A stretch of 64,000 bases of DNA, from assembly GCF_017220215.1 (NCBI RefSeq), contig NZ_CP071130.1, positions 620,001-684,000 of the forward strand. Reading direction: 5' to 3'. The first letter of the stretch is position 1. Every line of letters begins with the position of its first letter. Position numbers and translations under genes: made by a program. Positions 37,659 to 47,301 of the stretch are shown here, one piece after another. The DNA comes from Caballeronia sp. M1242. Lineage in GTDB: Bacteria > Pseudomonadota > Gammaproteobacteria > Burkholderiales > Burkholderiaceae. The notes below the pieces were generated by a model that had not been told where the DNA came from, did not search any database, and worked only from the letters and a program-made list of their open reading frames with translations.

Positions 37659-37697
37659 CAATTGCGAAATCGACCGCTCGCGCTAACGTTTTTTGGC
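37659..37697 (-). promoter_or_regulatory. Candidate XylR operator upstream of xylF
   Basis: A 39-bp block that aligns without gaps to a block upstream of xylA. Both start with CAATTGCGAAAT (here 37659-37670) and share TTNTTGGC at the right end. The layout suggests two direct half-sites about 20 bp apart, as AraC-type regulators use. It sits just downstream of the xylA stop, 141 bp before the xylF start. Confidence 0.65.
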
Positions 37698-37702
37698 CTC
37701 GC

Positions 37703-39019
37703 TCAACCGTAGATCGCGCGATTGACCCAATTCTCCAGGCGCTCCTGCTGACCGCTTACGTGCCGCGGATCGATTCCGCGAGAGATGGCATCGTTCGCCA
37801 GTGCGTCGAGCGAATAGCCGCCCGCGAACACCTTGCGCCCGAATTCGGATTCCCAACCGGCATAGCGGTCTGCCTTCAGTTCCGCGAGCCGATCGTTCTC
37901 TACGAGCCTCGCTGCGCGTTCGAGCGCGATCGCAATGACGTCGATTGCGCCGATGTGGCCATGCAGCAGATCCTCGGCATCGATACTCTGCCGGCGTACC
38001 TTCGAATCGAAATTCATGCCGCCTGTCGTGAAGCCGCCGTTGCGCAGTATTTCGTATAGCGCGAGCGTGAGTTCTTCGACGCTATTCGGAAATTGATCCG
38101 TATCCCAGCCGTTTTGCGGATCGCCGCGATTCGCGTCGATACTGCCGAAAACGCCGAGCGCGAAGGCCGTCGCAATCTCGTGGTGAAACGAATGCCCGGC
38201 AAGCGTTGCATGATTGGCTTCGATGTTCACGCGGAACTCGTCTTGCAGGCCGAATTGCGTGAGAAAGCCATGCACGGTGGCGACGTCGTAATCGTATTGA
38301 TGCTTGGTCGGCTCTTGCGGCTTCGGCTCGATCAACAGTGCGCCCTTGAAGCCGATCTTGTGCTTGTGTTCCGCGACCATCGCAAGGAAGCGCGCAAGCT
38401 GTTCGCGCTCGCGTTTGAGATCCGTGTTCAAAAGGGTCTCGTAGCCCTCGCGGCCGCCCCATAGCACATAGTTCTCGCCGCCGAGATCGAGCGTGGCTTG
38501 CAGCGCCTCGCGCACTTGCGTGGCGGCGAAGGCGAATACGTCCGGGTTCGGATTCGTGGCTGCGCCCGCTGCATAGCGCGGATTCGAGAACAGGTTCGCC
38601 GTGCCCCAGAGCAGCTTGACGCCGCTTGCCTCTTGCTTGCTCGCGAGGTACTCACGCATGCGCTTGAAGTTGTCGACGTATTCACGAATGCTCGCGCCTT
38701 CGGGCGCGACGTCGGTATCGTGGAACGTATAGAACGGCGTGCCGAGTTTCCCGAAGAATTCGAACGCGGCGTCGGCTTTCATGCGCGCCATTTCCATCGC
38801 ATCGCCCGGCTTGTGCCACGGCCGATCGAACGTGCCGGCGCCGAACACATCCACGCCGGGCCACACGAACGAATGCCAGTAACATACGGCAAGCCGCAAA
38901 TGATCGGCCATACGCTTGCCGAGGACCATCTTGTCGGCATCGTAATGCCGATAAGCGAATGGATTGTCTGAACCCGCGCCCTCGAAACGGGCGCTCGGAA
39001 GATGTTCGAGCGAAGGCAT
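37703..39019 (-). CDS. xylA: Xylose isomerase XylA
   Basis: A 438-residue class II xylose isomerase that converts D-xylose to D-xylulose. [13 protein letters not shown] carries the catalytic histidine-aspartate pair, [18 protein letters not shown] the metal-binding glutamate and lysine, and [15 protein letters not shown] further metal ligands. The length fits the class. It is divergent from xylR and followed by xylFGH. No xylulokinase is present. Confidence 0.96.
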   Translation of the reverse strand: MPSLEHLPSARFEGAGSDNPFAYRHYDADKMVLGKRMADHLRLAVCYWHSFVWPGVDVFGAGTFDRPWHKPGDAMEMARMKADAAFEFFGKLGTPFYTFHDTDVAPEGASIREYVDNFKRMREYLASKQEASGVKLLWGTANLFSNPRYAAGAATNPNPDVFAFAATQVREALQATLDLGGENYVLWGGREGYETLLNTDLKREREQLARFLAMVAEHKHKIGFKGALLIEPKPQEPTKHQYDYDVATVHGFLTQFGLQDEFRVNIEANHATLAGHSFHHEIATAFALGVFGSIDANRGDPQNGWDTDQFPNSVEELTLALYEILRNGGFTTGGMNFDSKVRRQSIDAEDLLHGHIGAIDVIAIALERAARLVENDRLAELKADRYAGWESEFGRKVFAGGYSLDALANDAISRGIDPRHVSGQQERLENWVNRAIYG

Positions 39020-39099
39020 CGCGTCTCCTGTTTTCGAATGCGCGCATTCGAGTCGCGCTTTAGAGTGACGCCATGCTGCCAGCCGTGCGCCCGGTGCTT

Positions 39100-39138
39100 C
39101 AATTGCGAAATTCGCCAGCGCGATTAGCGATTCTTGGC
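39100..39138 (-). promoter_or_regulatory. Candidate XylR operator between xylA and xylR
   Basis: The 39-bp match to the xylF-upstream block, in the same orientation: CAATTGCGAAAT at 39100-39111 and GCGATTCTTGGC at its right end (39127-39138). It lies 81 bp before xylA and 104 bp before the divergent xylR, so it could serve both. Confidence 0.65.
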
Positions 39139-39241
39139 AATGGGCGGAGTTGATTGACGCATGCCATTAGAATGAAGCGGCTGCATAGTCGGCAGTCGCG
39201 CTTCACATATGGAAAACCCTTAAGTCCGCTAAGAGATTTTC

Positions 39242-40429
39242 ATGAATCGTCCGCATCGCATCGCGTTGCTGTTCAACGCAAACAAGGTGTACGACCGCGA
39301 GATCATCACGGGCATCGGCCAATATCTGCTCTCTACGCGGGTCGCGTGGGACCTCTTTCTCGAAGAGGACTTCAGGGCGCGGCTGACCGGCATCGAACGT
39401 TTCGACGGCGACGGCATCATCGCGGATTTCGATGACCCCGCCGTCTGCGACGCGCTCGCCGATTGCCCGCTTCCTGTCGTCGCCGTGGGCGGCTCGTATC
39501 ACGACGCAGCGTGTTACCCCGCATCGTTGCCGTATATCGCCACAGACAACGCCAAGCTCGTATCGCTCGCCTATTCGCATCTCATCAGCGCGGGGCTGCA
39601 GCGCTTTGCGCTGTACAGCCTGCCGGAATCGAGCGAGAACCGCTGGGCTCAGGAGCGCGAACGCGCGTTTCAGGCGCTGGTCGAGGCGGACGGACTCGAA
39701 GCGGAGATCCATCGCGGTTTGCCGACGAGCGCCCCGGTATGGAGCCAGGCGAGCGCCGAGCTCACATCGTGGCTGCAAAGTCTGCCGAAGCCCGTCGGCA
39801 TCATCGCCGTCACCGATGCGCGTGCTCGGCATCTGCTGCAAGCGTGCCTCATTTCAGGCATTGCAGTGCCCGAGGAAGTCGCGATCATCGGTATCGACAA
39901 CGATCCGCTCACGCGCTCGCTCACACGCATTGAGCTTTCTTCCGTGATTCAGGGAACAGAGGAAATGGGACGAACGGCCGCGCACTTGCTGCATCAGATG
40001 CTCGGCGGGGCGCGCTTTGCAGGGCGGCGAATACTGGTGCCGCCCGTCGGCATCAACGTGCTCGAATCCACGCGCCATCAGCCCGTGGCGAGCCCTTACG
40101 TGATGCGCGCGCGCCATTACATTCGCCAATACGGATGCCAGGGCATCAAGACCGACCAGGTGGCCGATTACGTCGGTGTATCGCGTTCTTCGCTCGAAGA
40201 TCACTTCCGGCGCGAACTGGGTTGCACCGTTCATCAGGAAATCCTCAGCCACAAGCTACAGGTGGCCAAGCAATTGCTTGCGAAACAGGACGTACCCAGT
40301 GCGGAAGTGGCGATACGCTGTGGCTTCACATCGCTGCAATACATGTACGCCGTTTTCAGGCGCGAGCTCGATTGCACGCCGCGTGAATATCAGGAACGGC
40401 TTCAGGCCACGTCGTCGCACACCGCCTGA
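39242..40429 (+). CDS. xylR: Xylose operon regulator XylR
   Basis: A 395-residue regulator with an N-terminal periplasmic-binding-like sugar sensor (RIALLFNANKVYDREIITGI; IIGIDNDPLTRSLTRIELSSV) and a C-terminal AraC-type double HTH (TDQVADYVGVSRSSLEDHFRRELG; AEVAIRCGFTSLQYMYAVFRRELDCTPREYQ). This architecture is that of E. coli XylR, a xylose-dependent activator. It is divergent from xylA. Confidence 0.94.
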   Translation: MNRPHRIALLFNANKVYDREIITGIGQYLLSTRVAWDLFLEEDFRARLTGIERFDGDGIIADFDDPAVCDALADCPLPVVAVGGSYHDAACYPASLPYIATDNAKLVSLAYSHLISAGLQRFALYSLPESSENRWAQERERAFQALVEADGLEAEIHRGLPTSAPVWSQASAELTSWLQSLPKPVGIIAVTDARARHLLQACLISGIAVPEEVAIIGIDNDPLTRSLTRIELSSVIQGTEEMGRTAAHLLHQMLGGARFAGRRILVPPVGINVLESTRHQPVASPYVMRARHYIRQYGCQGIKTDQVADYVGVSRSSLEDHFRRELGCTVHQEILSHKLQVAKQLLAKQDVPSAEVAIRCGFTSLQYMYAVFRRELDCTPREYQERLQATSSHTA

Positions 40430-40450
40430 CGCCACGAAGGGTATCGACTT

Positions 40451-41545
40451 ATGAATATCGCCGACACCGAGGGCGCTGCCCGAACGAACGCCGACCGAAT
40501 CTCCGCCGAGCGCTGGGGCAGCCTGCCAGGCGGCGACAGCGTGCGTCTCTTTACGCTGCGCAACGCACACGGCATGAGAGTCGCGATCAGCGATCTCGGC
40601 GCGACCCTCGTCTCGTGGCATGCAGCGGATCGCGCGGGCCGCGTCGCCGACGTTCTGCTCGGACACGACACGCCGGAAGCCTATTTGAAGGGTCGCGCGT
40701 ATCTGGGCGGCATCATCGGGCGATGGGCCAATCGCATTCGCGACGCCCGCTTCATGCTGGACGGAGTGAGTTATTCGCTGGATCGCAACGAAGGCTCGCA
40801 ACATCTTCATGGCGGCGCAGCGGGGTTTCATCGGGCGATCTGGAGCGCACGCGAGATCGACGGCACACTGGTACTCACCCACGAGTCGCCCGAAGGCGAC
40901 GCCGGCTTTCCAGGCAACGTCATAACGACCGTGCGCTATGCGCTCGACGACGACGGCACGCTCACGATTCAGTACGATGCCGTCGCGGACGCACCGACGC
41001 CCATCAATCTGACGAATCATGCGTATTTCAACTTGTCCGGCGACGGTACGCCTGGCGCATGCGATATACGCGGCCACGTCATTGCGATAGACGCCGATAG
41101 CTTCTTCGACATAGACGACGCGATGATTCCCATCGCTCGCGCAAGCGTGGTCGGCAATGCGTTCGACTTCCGCGCGGGCGCGCCGATCGGCGCACGACTG
41201 GACTGGCCCGATGCTCGTCTTTCACGCGCCGGCGGCTTCGACCATTGCTATATCCTGCCGCATACGAATGATGTCGGCGTGCGCAAGGTCGCGGTGCTGT
41301 ACGACCCTGCGAGCGGCAGAGAGTTGACCGTATCGACGGACGCGCCCGGCTTGCAGTTCTATACCGGCAACTTTCTGCAAGGCGTGCCGGGCCGCGACGG
41401 CAAGCCGTATCGCATTCATGCGGGACTGTGCCTCGAAGCCGGTGCGTTTCCGAACCAGATCAATATGCCGGATGCGTCGCGCGTGGTGCTGAGGCCCGGA
41501 GAGCGCTACAGTCAAACCACGCGCTATCGCGTCGGCGTGCGATAG
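40451..41545 (+). CDS. galM: Aldose 1-epimerase (GalM family)
   Basis: A 364-residue mutarotase. Conserved residues are seen in GRWANRIRDARF, GSQHLHGGAAGFHRAIW, LTNHAYFNLSG with the catalytic histidine, and GLCLEAGAFPNQIN with the catalytic glutamate. It interconverts anomers of aldoses. Lying 21 bases behind xylR, it probably supplies the correct xylose anomer for XylA. Confidence 0.93.
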   Translation: MNIADTEGAARTNADRISAERWGSLPGGDSVRLFTLRNAHGMRVAISDLGATLVSWHAADRAGRVADVLLGHDTPEAYLKGRAYLGGIIGRWANRIRDARFMLDGVSYSLDRNEGSQHLHGGAAGFHRAIWSAREIDGTLVLTHESPEGDAGFPGNVITTVRYALDDDGTLTIQYDAVADAPTPINLTNHAYFNLSGDGTPGACDIRGHVIAIDADSFFDIDDAMIPIARASVVGNAFDFRAGAPIGARLDWPDARLSRAGGFDHCYILPHTNDVGVRKVAVLYDPASGRELTVSTDAPGLQFYTGNFLQGVPGRDGKPYRIHAGLCLEAGAFPNQINMPDASRVVLRPGERYSQTTRYRVGVR

Positions 41546-41551
41546 AGTCGC

Positions 41552-43354
41552 TCAGGAGACAGCGGGCGCGCGCACGCCCATTGTTCCCTCTCGTACCGGC
41601 GCGTTCGTTTCCTTGATGACACTCTCGCATAACGCGATGATTTGCGCCGCGCTCGCCGGATTGAATAGCGAATGGTCGATGTCCGGAAACGTCATCACGC
41701 GGACGTTCGGGTATCGCGACAAGCGCACGCCCAGCTTGCCGCAATGCGCAGCCAGCAGATCGAGCCCCGCGTCATAGCTGCCATAGACGAGCAAGGTCTT
41801 GACGCCCTTTGCATCGAGCACGCGAGCGATCGCTTGAGGCGTCGTCGCTTGCTCGATGGACGCAACAGTGGCGCTGTCGAGGCGGAACATGTCGGCAATG
41901 CGCGAACGCATGCGCGTCCCGGCATAACCCGCAATGAAGCCGAGCACGCGCAGCAGGTTTTTATCGCCGCGCAGTATCGCTTTCCATTTCTGCAACTCGA
42001 ACATCGAGGCTGCGTAACCCGCCATCGAATTGCGCGTCGATTGACGCATCTCGTCCGCTGACTTGTCCTCGGGTTGCTTGAACGTCGGAATGTTTATGGC
42101 GATCACACCTGTAATGGCGGGCTCGGACGCGGCCGCTTTGAGTGCGTGATAGGCGCCGGAACATATGCCGAACGAGTAGATCGACGCGTATCCGCGTTGC
42201 GAGAGCCATCGTGCGGCGGCCGCGGTATCGCGTGTCGCGACCGGATGATAGATTCGACTATAGGGCGTATCGGTCTGACCCACGCCGGGTGCAGCGGGAC
42301 TATCGCCGCGGCCACGCGCATCGAAACGCAACGAAGCGATGCCACGTCTTGCGAGATCGCGCGCGATGCGCACGGAGAGCCGGCTGTCACCGACACGCGA
42401 ACTCGCCGATGTATTGGCAAGCAAGAATGCGGACCCACGCGACACGGGACGGCGCGGCTCGCACATGACGCCGATGAGACCGTCCTCGCCTATTCGAACA
42501 GGCCGCTCGATGGCTTCGGGCGTTTCAATGCTCAGGTCGTCGGGCCATTCAAACGGAATCGACGGTGCGTTGTGAGAATCGTGCGTCCCGTCGGCAAGCC
42601 ACTGCACCGCCTGCGCGAACGCTGCATGCGGCATGACCGTGAAGGCTGATTCCTGAATGAATCCGGTCAGGTCGTCGAATGTTTGAACCTGTACATCGAC
42701 ATCGAGCGAAGCAAGCGCATCGCGCAACGCGTCTTTCGAGCCGACACGTCCATGCATTAGCAGCACGCGAGGCGCCGGAGCGATGCCGGACTGTTTGACG
42801 CTGGCCGCCAGATCGACGGCTTCAAGATCACGCCTGAAGTCTTCGCCATAGGTTTGACCGAGAACGTTCAGCGGACCGTCCTGCGGCTGTACTTCGCGCA
42901 ACGGCGCAGCGAGCTTTTCGAGCCAGGTCTTGCGCGTCACGTTCAGTTCGCGCATGTACGTGCGCCCGCTCACAACGGGCGCAAGCAGCACGAGTTCATC
43001 CACGGGGCGGCGCAGTGCCGCATGCAACGCGAACGCGGCGCCCACTCGGAAACCACAAAGCGCCACATGCTCGACGCCCGTCTGCTCTCTCAGGAAATCG
43101 ACTGCCGCGCCAATGTCATCGACTGCCGACTCGAATTGGCCCGGCGCCGCGTCGTCGCCGATGGAATCCCCGGTGCCGATGTAGTCGAAACGCAAGACCC
43201 AGAGACCGCGAGCCGCGAGCAGCTCCGCAAGCAGACGCAAGCCGCTATAGGTCCAGACATACTCATGGCCATAGGTATTGCAAAGCACGACGCCCCGCTT
43301 ACCCGTTCCTGCATGCAGCCACCCCAATCGCCCACCGAATACGACCGGTTTCAT
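41552..43354 (-). CDS. Tandem alpha/beta-hydrolase protein with altered nucleophile elbows
   Basis: A 600-residue protein of two alpha/beta-hydrolase domains. Domain 1 (about 1-260) has the elbow GFRVG at 101-105, with Arg in place of the usual Ser. Domain 2 (about 280-595) has GICSG at 396-400, with Cys398 at the nucleophile position, and a late DIDHSLF histidine. Such elbows resemble the two separate hydrolases found with exosortase systems (GLRLG-like and GLCDG-like), here fused. No exosortase genes are nearby. ATG 43354 has GAGGA seven bases upstream. Confidence 0.75.
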   Translation of the reverse strand: MKPVVFGGRLGWLHAGTGKRGVVLCNTYGHEYVWTYSGLRLLAELLAARGLWVLRFDYIGTGDSIGDDAAPGQFESAVDDIGAAVDFLREQTGVEHVALCGFRVGAAFALHAALRRPVDELVLLAPVVSGRTYMRELNVTRKTWLEKLAAPLREVQPQDGPLNVLGQTYGEDFRRDLEAVDLAASVKQSGIAPAPRVLLMHGRVGSKDALRDALASLDVDVQVQTFDDLTGFIQESAFTVMPHAAFAQAVQWLADGTHDSHNAPSIPFEWPDDLSIETPEAIERPVRIGEDGLIGVMCEPRRPVSRGSAFLLANTSASSRVGDSRLSVRIARDLARRGIASLRFDARGRGDSPAAPGVGQTDTPYSRIYHPVATRDTAAAARWLSQRGYASIYSFGICSGAYHALKAAASEPAITGVIAINIPTFKQPEDKSADEMRQSTRNSMAGYAASMFELQKWKAILRGDKNLLRVLGFIAGYAGTRMRSRIADMFRLDSATVASIEQATTPQAIARVLDAKGVKTLLVYGSYDAGLDLLAAHCGKLGVRLSRYPNVRVMTFPDIDHSLFNPASAAQIIALCESVIKETNAPVREGTMGVRAPAVS

Positions 43355-43502
43355 TGTTCTGTCCTCGCTCTGGCGACGTACACGAATCCCAAGGGAGGCC
43401 CCCGCTTCCCTTTTGCTCGCCTTTTGCTGCGGGATTCGTCGTGCGAGATCCGCAGCGTCGGTGTGCTGGTTGCCGCGATTATATTGAGCAAGTCGACTTC
43501 GC

Positions 43503-43521
43503 AATGTCGGCTTCCGACATT
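43503..43521. repeat. 19-bp palindrome upstream of the tandem hydrolase gene
   Basis: AATGTCGG-CTT-CCGACATT is a perfect 8+3+8 inverted repeat in the gap between two minus-strand genes, about 150 bp before the hydrolase start. No T-run follows on either side, so an operator is more likely than a terminator. Confidence 0.6.
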
Positions 43522-43613
43522 TCGGTTGAATACGCTAGTGTTTGGCGGCTATGGCGGCGCTTGAGTCATTGTGGTGTGGTAGACGAAGGGATCGTCCGCA
43601 TGCTGTCTTTACG

Positions 43614-44015
43614 TCAGGCGGCCATCGCAGGATTGACGGCTTCTTGCGCAGCAAGGCGCGCATGTGCGTAGACACGGTCGCGCTCGCGCGCGACAAGGGC
43701 CTTCTTCGAGGCCACCGTCTGACGATGAAATCTCGGGTCGCCCATCATTGCGACGTATTCGCCGCGACGGTAGCGCAAATAACGCTGAAAGAACTCGGCT
43801 CCGGGCAAGCCGCTGTCGAGCGCGAGAAGCACGCCATAGTCGATGTCTTCGACGTCCCCAAGCGCCTTTACTGCAGACTCTAGAGCGGCATAGCGCTGTG
43901 CCAGCGGCACGCTCTTGTCGCACAACGCATGGAAACGCTGATAAGTGAGCAATTGCCGATGTGAGGCACAACGTCGCAATGCCTTCGCTAGTTTAAGACT
44001 CAGTTCGGTTTCCAC
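43614..44015 (-). CDS. Conserved hypothetical protein
   Basis: About 133 residues from GTG 44015, which has GGGAGG four bases upstream; ATG 44063 would add 16 residues but lies in a hairpin without a binding site. The protein is helical and basic: LAKALRRCASHRQLLTYQRFHALCDKSVPLAQRYAAL, then DYGVLLALDSGLPGAEFFQRYLRYRRGEYVAMMGDPRFHRQT. It resembles unannotated proteins of other Burkholderiaceae; no function is recognised. Palindromes lie on both sides of the gene. Confidence 0.65.
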   Translation of the reverse strand: METELSLKLAKALRRCASHRQLLTYQRFHALCDKSVPLAQRYAALESAVKALGDVEDIDYGVLLALDSGLPGAEFFQRYLRYRRGEYVAMMGDPRFHRQTVASKKALVARERDRVYAHARLAAQEAVNPAMAA

Positions 44016-44057
44016 TTTCCCTCCCGCAATATCATGGATCGCAGGCGCACGACTGCG

Positions 44058-44081
44058 CGCCATCGGCTAAAGCCGATGGCG
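44058..44081. repeat. 10-bp hairpin upstream of the hypothetical gene
   Basis: CGCCATCGGC (44058-44067), loop TAAA, GCCGATGGCG (44072-44081): a perfect stem just upstream of the GTG-started gene. No U-run on either strand. Could be an operator or mRNA structure. Confidence 0.6.
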
Positions 44082-44739
44082 GTTGATACTGGCCTGCTTC
44101 AACTGTCAAAGCAAAGAGAAATGCCGATATTCACAGTCATGCCGTTAAACGACTGCCACGGCGAATGAGCGTCGATTCGCTTGACGCGAAGATTGAAACG
44201 CAGTCAATGAGTGCAAAGTTCCGTGAGCATTACGTCAACGTTCGGCATGAGACTGTCAGTGCGAGACAATCATTAACGATGAACCCTGCGCCACCGGGCA
44301 AGGACATTGTTGGTTCAACTCGATGGTGTTTACATGCTAGCAAACATATCGCGGCTAACCAAGAAGAGATTGCTGTTTTTGCAGGCTGATACTTTTCATC
44401 AAACTGTCAACCGGTAGTTCTTCCTTCTGTCGCAAGGGGATGAGGCCCGACCGTTTGTACTTAAACGACGCGATAGAAGGTCAATGGAGATTATCTATAT
44501 TATTCGCGCCGATTAACCATCGCTTATTGAACAAAGGTTGATGGAAACCGCATCAATCGCACTGTATTGACGTGGGTAGTCTCAATGGTCGCTTCGGCGG
44601 AGGGAATCGAAACAGTCGTGAAGCGGGCGCAGCCGGGCTCATTGAATGAGGGTCGCCCATAGGCGCGACGGGCTGCGCGAAGGCATACAGTCAACGCCTC
44701 GCAGCAACCCGCCGTCAATGCCAGGAATGTCGCCGGAGA
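44082..44739. other. AT-richer non-coding region
   Basis: About 660 bp with visibly lower GC than the rest (for example around 44480-44530). The only open frames are short, lack binding sites and have unlike codon use. No tRNA, insertion sequence ends or long repeats were recognised. It separates the hypothetical gene from the second DUF4148 gene. Confidence 0.55.
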
Positions 44740-45069
44740 TCAGTGCCCGAAATAAACCGGCTTATTCGCATCGTTCATCGGCCGCAATGCGCGCATGCCT
44801 GCGGCGGAAGTTCCATTGTCGACGCCACCGTATGCGCTGCGCTCGCCCTGCATCGCACCATTCTGGCTCGATACGCGTCTTTCCGCGTTCTGCACATCGC
44901 TCGGATACGTCGTGGGATCCGCTTGCGCAGGGTTGTAGCCTGCGGCTTCTACCTGCCGCAAATCCTGCTGCACCTGCGCGCGCCCAACGGCAGAGTCGGT
45001 TTGGGCGAACGAAAGCGCCGGGGCAACGAGCACAGCGGCAGCAGCGACTGCTTTAACGATGGACTTCAT
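44740..45069 (-). CDS. DUF4148 secreted protein (second copy)
   Basis: A 109-residue protein with a signal peptide (MKSIVKAVAAAAVLVAPALSFAQ) and the DUF4148 core GRAQVQQDLRQVEAAGYNPAQADPTTYPSDVQNAERRV. GGAGG lies seven bases before the ATG at 45069. It shares family, not close sequence, with the copy at 30.1 kb. Unlike that copy, no GGAATA-type promoter is seen upstream. Confidence 0.85.
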   Translation of the reverse strand: MKSIVKAVAAAAVLVAPALSFAQTDSAVGRAQVQQDLRQVEAAGYNPAQADPTTYPSDVQNAERRVSSQNGAMQGERSAYGGVDNGTSAAGMRALRPMNDANKPVYFGH

Positions 45070-45162
45070 GACTGATCCTCCGGTTGTTAGACGGCGCGCC
45101 AGCATTTCTGCGCCTGCTCCCAACATTTAGCATCGGTCGTTCCTGCGCTGCCTGCCGCCTTC

Positions 45163-46056
45163 TCATTCCGCCTTGGCTTCGATTAGTTTGACCAGCACGT
45201 GAAGCATGCGGTTAGCCGGCGTGGGCACTTTCAGCGCTTCGCCGCGCCGAACGATCAATCCGTTAAGGTGATCGATCTCACTATGTTTGCCGCGCGCCAG
45301 ATCCTGGGCCGTGGACGAGTACTGATTCGGCATGGTTTCCGCAATGCGGCGCACTGCTGCATCGACATCGCCGGGGAGCGTCACGCCATCGGCCTTGGCG
45401 ACGGCAACGCACTCGTCGATGACATCGCGCATCGCGCGCGTGACGCCCTCGCCCTGAACCAGTCGTCCATAAGGCACCTGTGCAATGGCCGAAAGCGCGT
45501 TGTACGCACAGTTGAGAACGAGCTTCGCCCATAACGCGCCGCGCACGTTGTCCGATATCTCGGTAGGCACATTCGCGGCGGCGAACATATGCGCGACGTC
45601 TTCGCTTTTGCTTGAAGGTTCGATGACCAGTTCGCCGCGCCCATGGTGACGCATATGCCCCGGACCCGCCATTTCCGCAGCGACATAGACCACTGCCGCC
45701 GCGACTTCTTGCGGTAGCAACTGGCGCAAGCGCTCGGCATTGTCCACGCCGTTTTGCAGCGACAAGACCAGCGCGCCTGCATCGAGATAGGGTTTGAGTG
45801 CCTGTGCGGCGCTGTCCGTATCCGTCGACTTGACGCAGAACAGAACCAACTGCGCGCCCTTCGCCGCGCTCGCGTCTGTGCTGGCCAACACGCGGACGTG
45901 CTCATCGAAAGTCTGGGTGTCAAGCCTCAAGCCTTCTCGCTGGATCGCTTCGACGTGTTGGGGCCGTGCAATGAGCGCGACTTCATGTCCCGCGCGCGCA
46001 AGCATGCCGCCGTAATAACAGCCCACTGCGCCCGCACCCATGACAGCAATCTTCAT
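45163..46056 (-). CDS. 2-dehydropantoate 2-reductase family (ApbA/PanE-like)
   Basis: A 297-residue NADPH-dependent reductase: MKIAVMGAGAVGCYYGG dinucleotide loop, VKSTDTDSAAQAL, SLQNGVDN and ALWAKLVLNCAYNALSAI with the catalytic lysine. The family reduces ketopantoate to pantoate in CoA synthesis, but paralogues are common and this one stands alone, so the substrate is uncertain. Confidence 0.87.
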   Translation of the reverse strand: MKIAVMGAGAVGCYYGGMLARAGHEVALIARPQHVEAIQREGLRLDTQTFDEHVRVLASTDASAAKGAQLVLFCVKSTDTDSAAQALKPYLDAGALVLSLQNGVDNAERLRQLLPQEVAAAVVYVAAEMAGPGHMRHHGRGELVIEPSSKSEDVAHMFAAANVPTEISDNVRGALWAKLVLNCAYNALSAIAQVPYGRLVQGEGVTRAMRDVIDECVAVAKADGVTLPGDVDAAVRRIAETMPNQYSSTAQDLARGKHSEIDHLNGLIVRRGEALKVPTPANRMLHVLVKLIEAKAE

Positions 46057-46479
46057 GTTTCGTTTCTCCTGGTCACTGCATCACGCGAAGTCCGTTCGCT
46101 TTGCAACGGGAAAATAGCACAACACCGCTAATGGCTTCCGGCACAGGGCTTCACTCGCAAACGCTTGCGCTCTGCATGCAGACGCAACTTTGTGGGACGA
46201 CGCACGATAGTCAGTCGAATTCGCAATGAACCATATTGTTAAAGCATGCCGAGGGACGATACGCTTGCTGCAGCGGATAGACGGCGCGTTTCTAGACCAT
46301 GACCGACCGCTGCGGGGTATGTGCTGCACGCCTTGCCGGCGAAGGGTGCCGGGAAGGAAGGCAATGTAGGGAGACCAACTTACGGCGCGCCGAGGCGCCG
46401 CATAGGCAGGATGAGCGGTAGCGGCCCGGCAACGGGCGACGCGCAGCCGGAGCGTGGGGTGTTTTCACGAGAACAAAAA
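46057..46479. other. Intergenic region between panE-like gene and GntR regulator
   Basis: About 420 bp between divergent genes. No supported gene, RNA or repeat was seen. An in-frame ATG at 46411 could extend the GntR protein by 23 residues into its right edge. Confidence 0.5.
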
Positions 46480-47190
46480 ATGAACCATGGATATGAAGCA
46501 TCGCTCGTCAAGCGCGTGGTGAACCAACTCGTCGCGGGCATTATCAACGGAGAATACAAGGACAACATTCTGCCGCCTCAAATCCTTCTATCGCAGAAGC
46601 ATGGCGTCTCGCGCACCATCATGCGCGAGGCATTGAGCGTCCTTATCTCGCGGCGCATGTTGGATGTACGGCCGAAGACAGGCACGCGCATTCGGCCTGC
46701 GCACGAGTGGCTCATCATCGATTCCGAAGTGGCCGAGTGGCGCTTGCGCGCCCTGCCCGATCCGGACTGTCTGCGACGGCTCGTCGAATTCCGCTCGCTC
46801 GTCGATCCGCCGGCAGCGGCGCTTGCGGCAGCGCGCGCGAACCGGCATCAGCGCATCGGCATCAACGCCGCGTTTCAGCGGCTCGTGCATGCGAGTCCCA
46901 CTGAGCCCTCGCAGGCAACCTCGGAAGAAGCGTTATTGACCGCTATTGTCGATGCAAGCGGCGACGAGATTCTGCGCCAGATGGGTAGCGTCGTGCGTGT
47001 CGCCATGAGGACGATCAAAGCCACGCTGCGCAATCACCCTCAGGGGCTTCTACGCATGCCCGAGTCCGAGATCAGCGATTACGGCAAGGTCGTGCGCGCC
47101 ATCGACGCAGCCGATGGAGAAAGCGCGCGAACCATCATGTCGCACATGCTCGAACGTACTGCTTCGTTGTGGATCGAAGAAGCCGTGTGA
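46480..47190 (+). CDS. GntR-family (FadR/FCD) transcriptional regulator
   Basis: About 236 residues. The N-terminal winged helix reads LVKRVVNQLVAGIINGEYKDNILPPQILLSQKHGVSRTIMREALSVLISRRMLDVRPKTGTRI. An FCD-type ligand-binding helical domain follows (VEFRSLVDPPAAALAAAR ... MLERTASLW). FCD regulators usually control sugar-acid or organic-acid genes; the target here is unknown. ATG 46480 is chosen because it lies nine residues before the HTH; ATG 46411 is possible. Confidence 0.88.
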   Translation: MNHGYEASLVKRVVNQLVAGIINGEYKDNILPPQILLSQKHGVSRTIMREALSVLISRRMLDVRPKTGTRIRPAHEWLIIDSEVAEWRLRALPDPDCLRRLVEFRSLVDPPAAALAAARANRHQRIGINAAFQRLVHASPTEPSQATSEEALLTAIVDASGDEILRQMGSVVRVAMRTIKATLRNHPQGLLRMPESEISDYGKVVRAIDAADGESARTIMSHMLERTASLWIEEAV

Positions 47191-47301
47191 TCGCCTCTGC
47201 CTTTTCCAATGCGAGTACAGGAATCAATGACTACAATGGATCGATGATTCGGTCAGAGATTCGGTGTGCCAGCCGCTCGGCATTGAGACTCGGAGGCAGA
47301 G

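Noticed and set aside
44165..44389. 74-codon frame in the AT-richer gap
   Set aside because: No binding site, no motif and codon use unlike neighbours.
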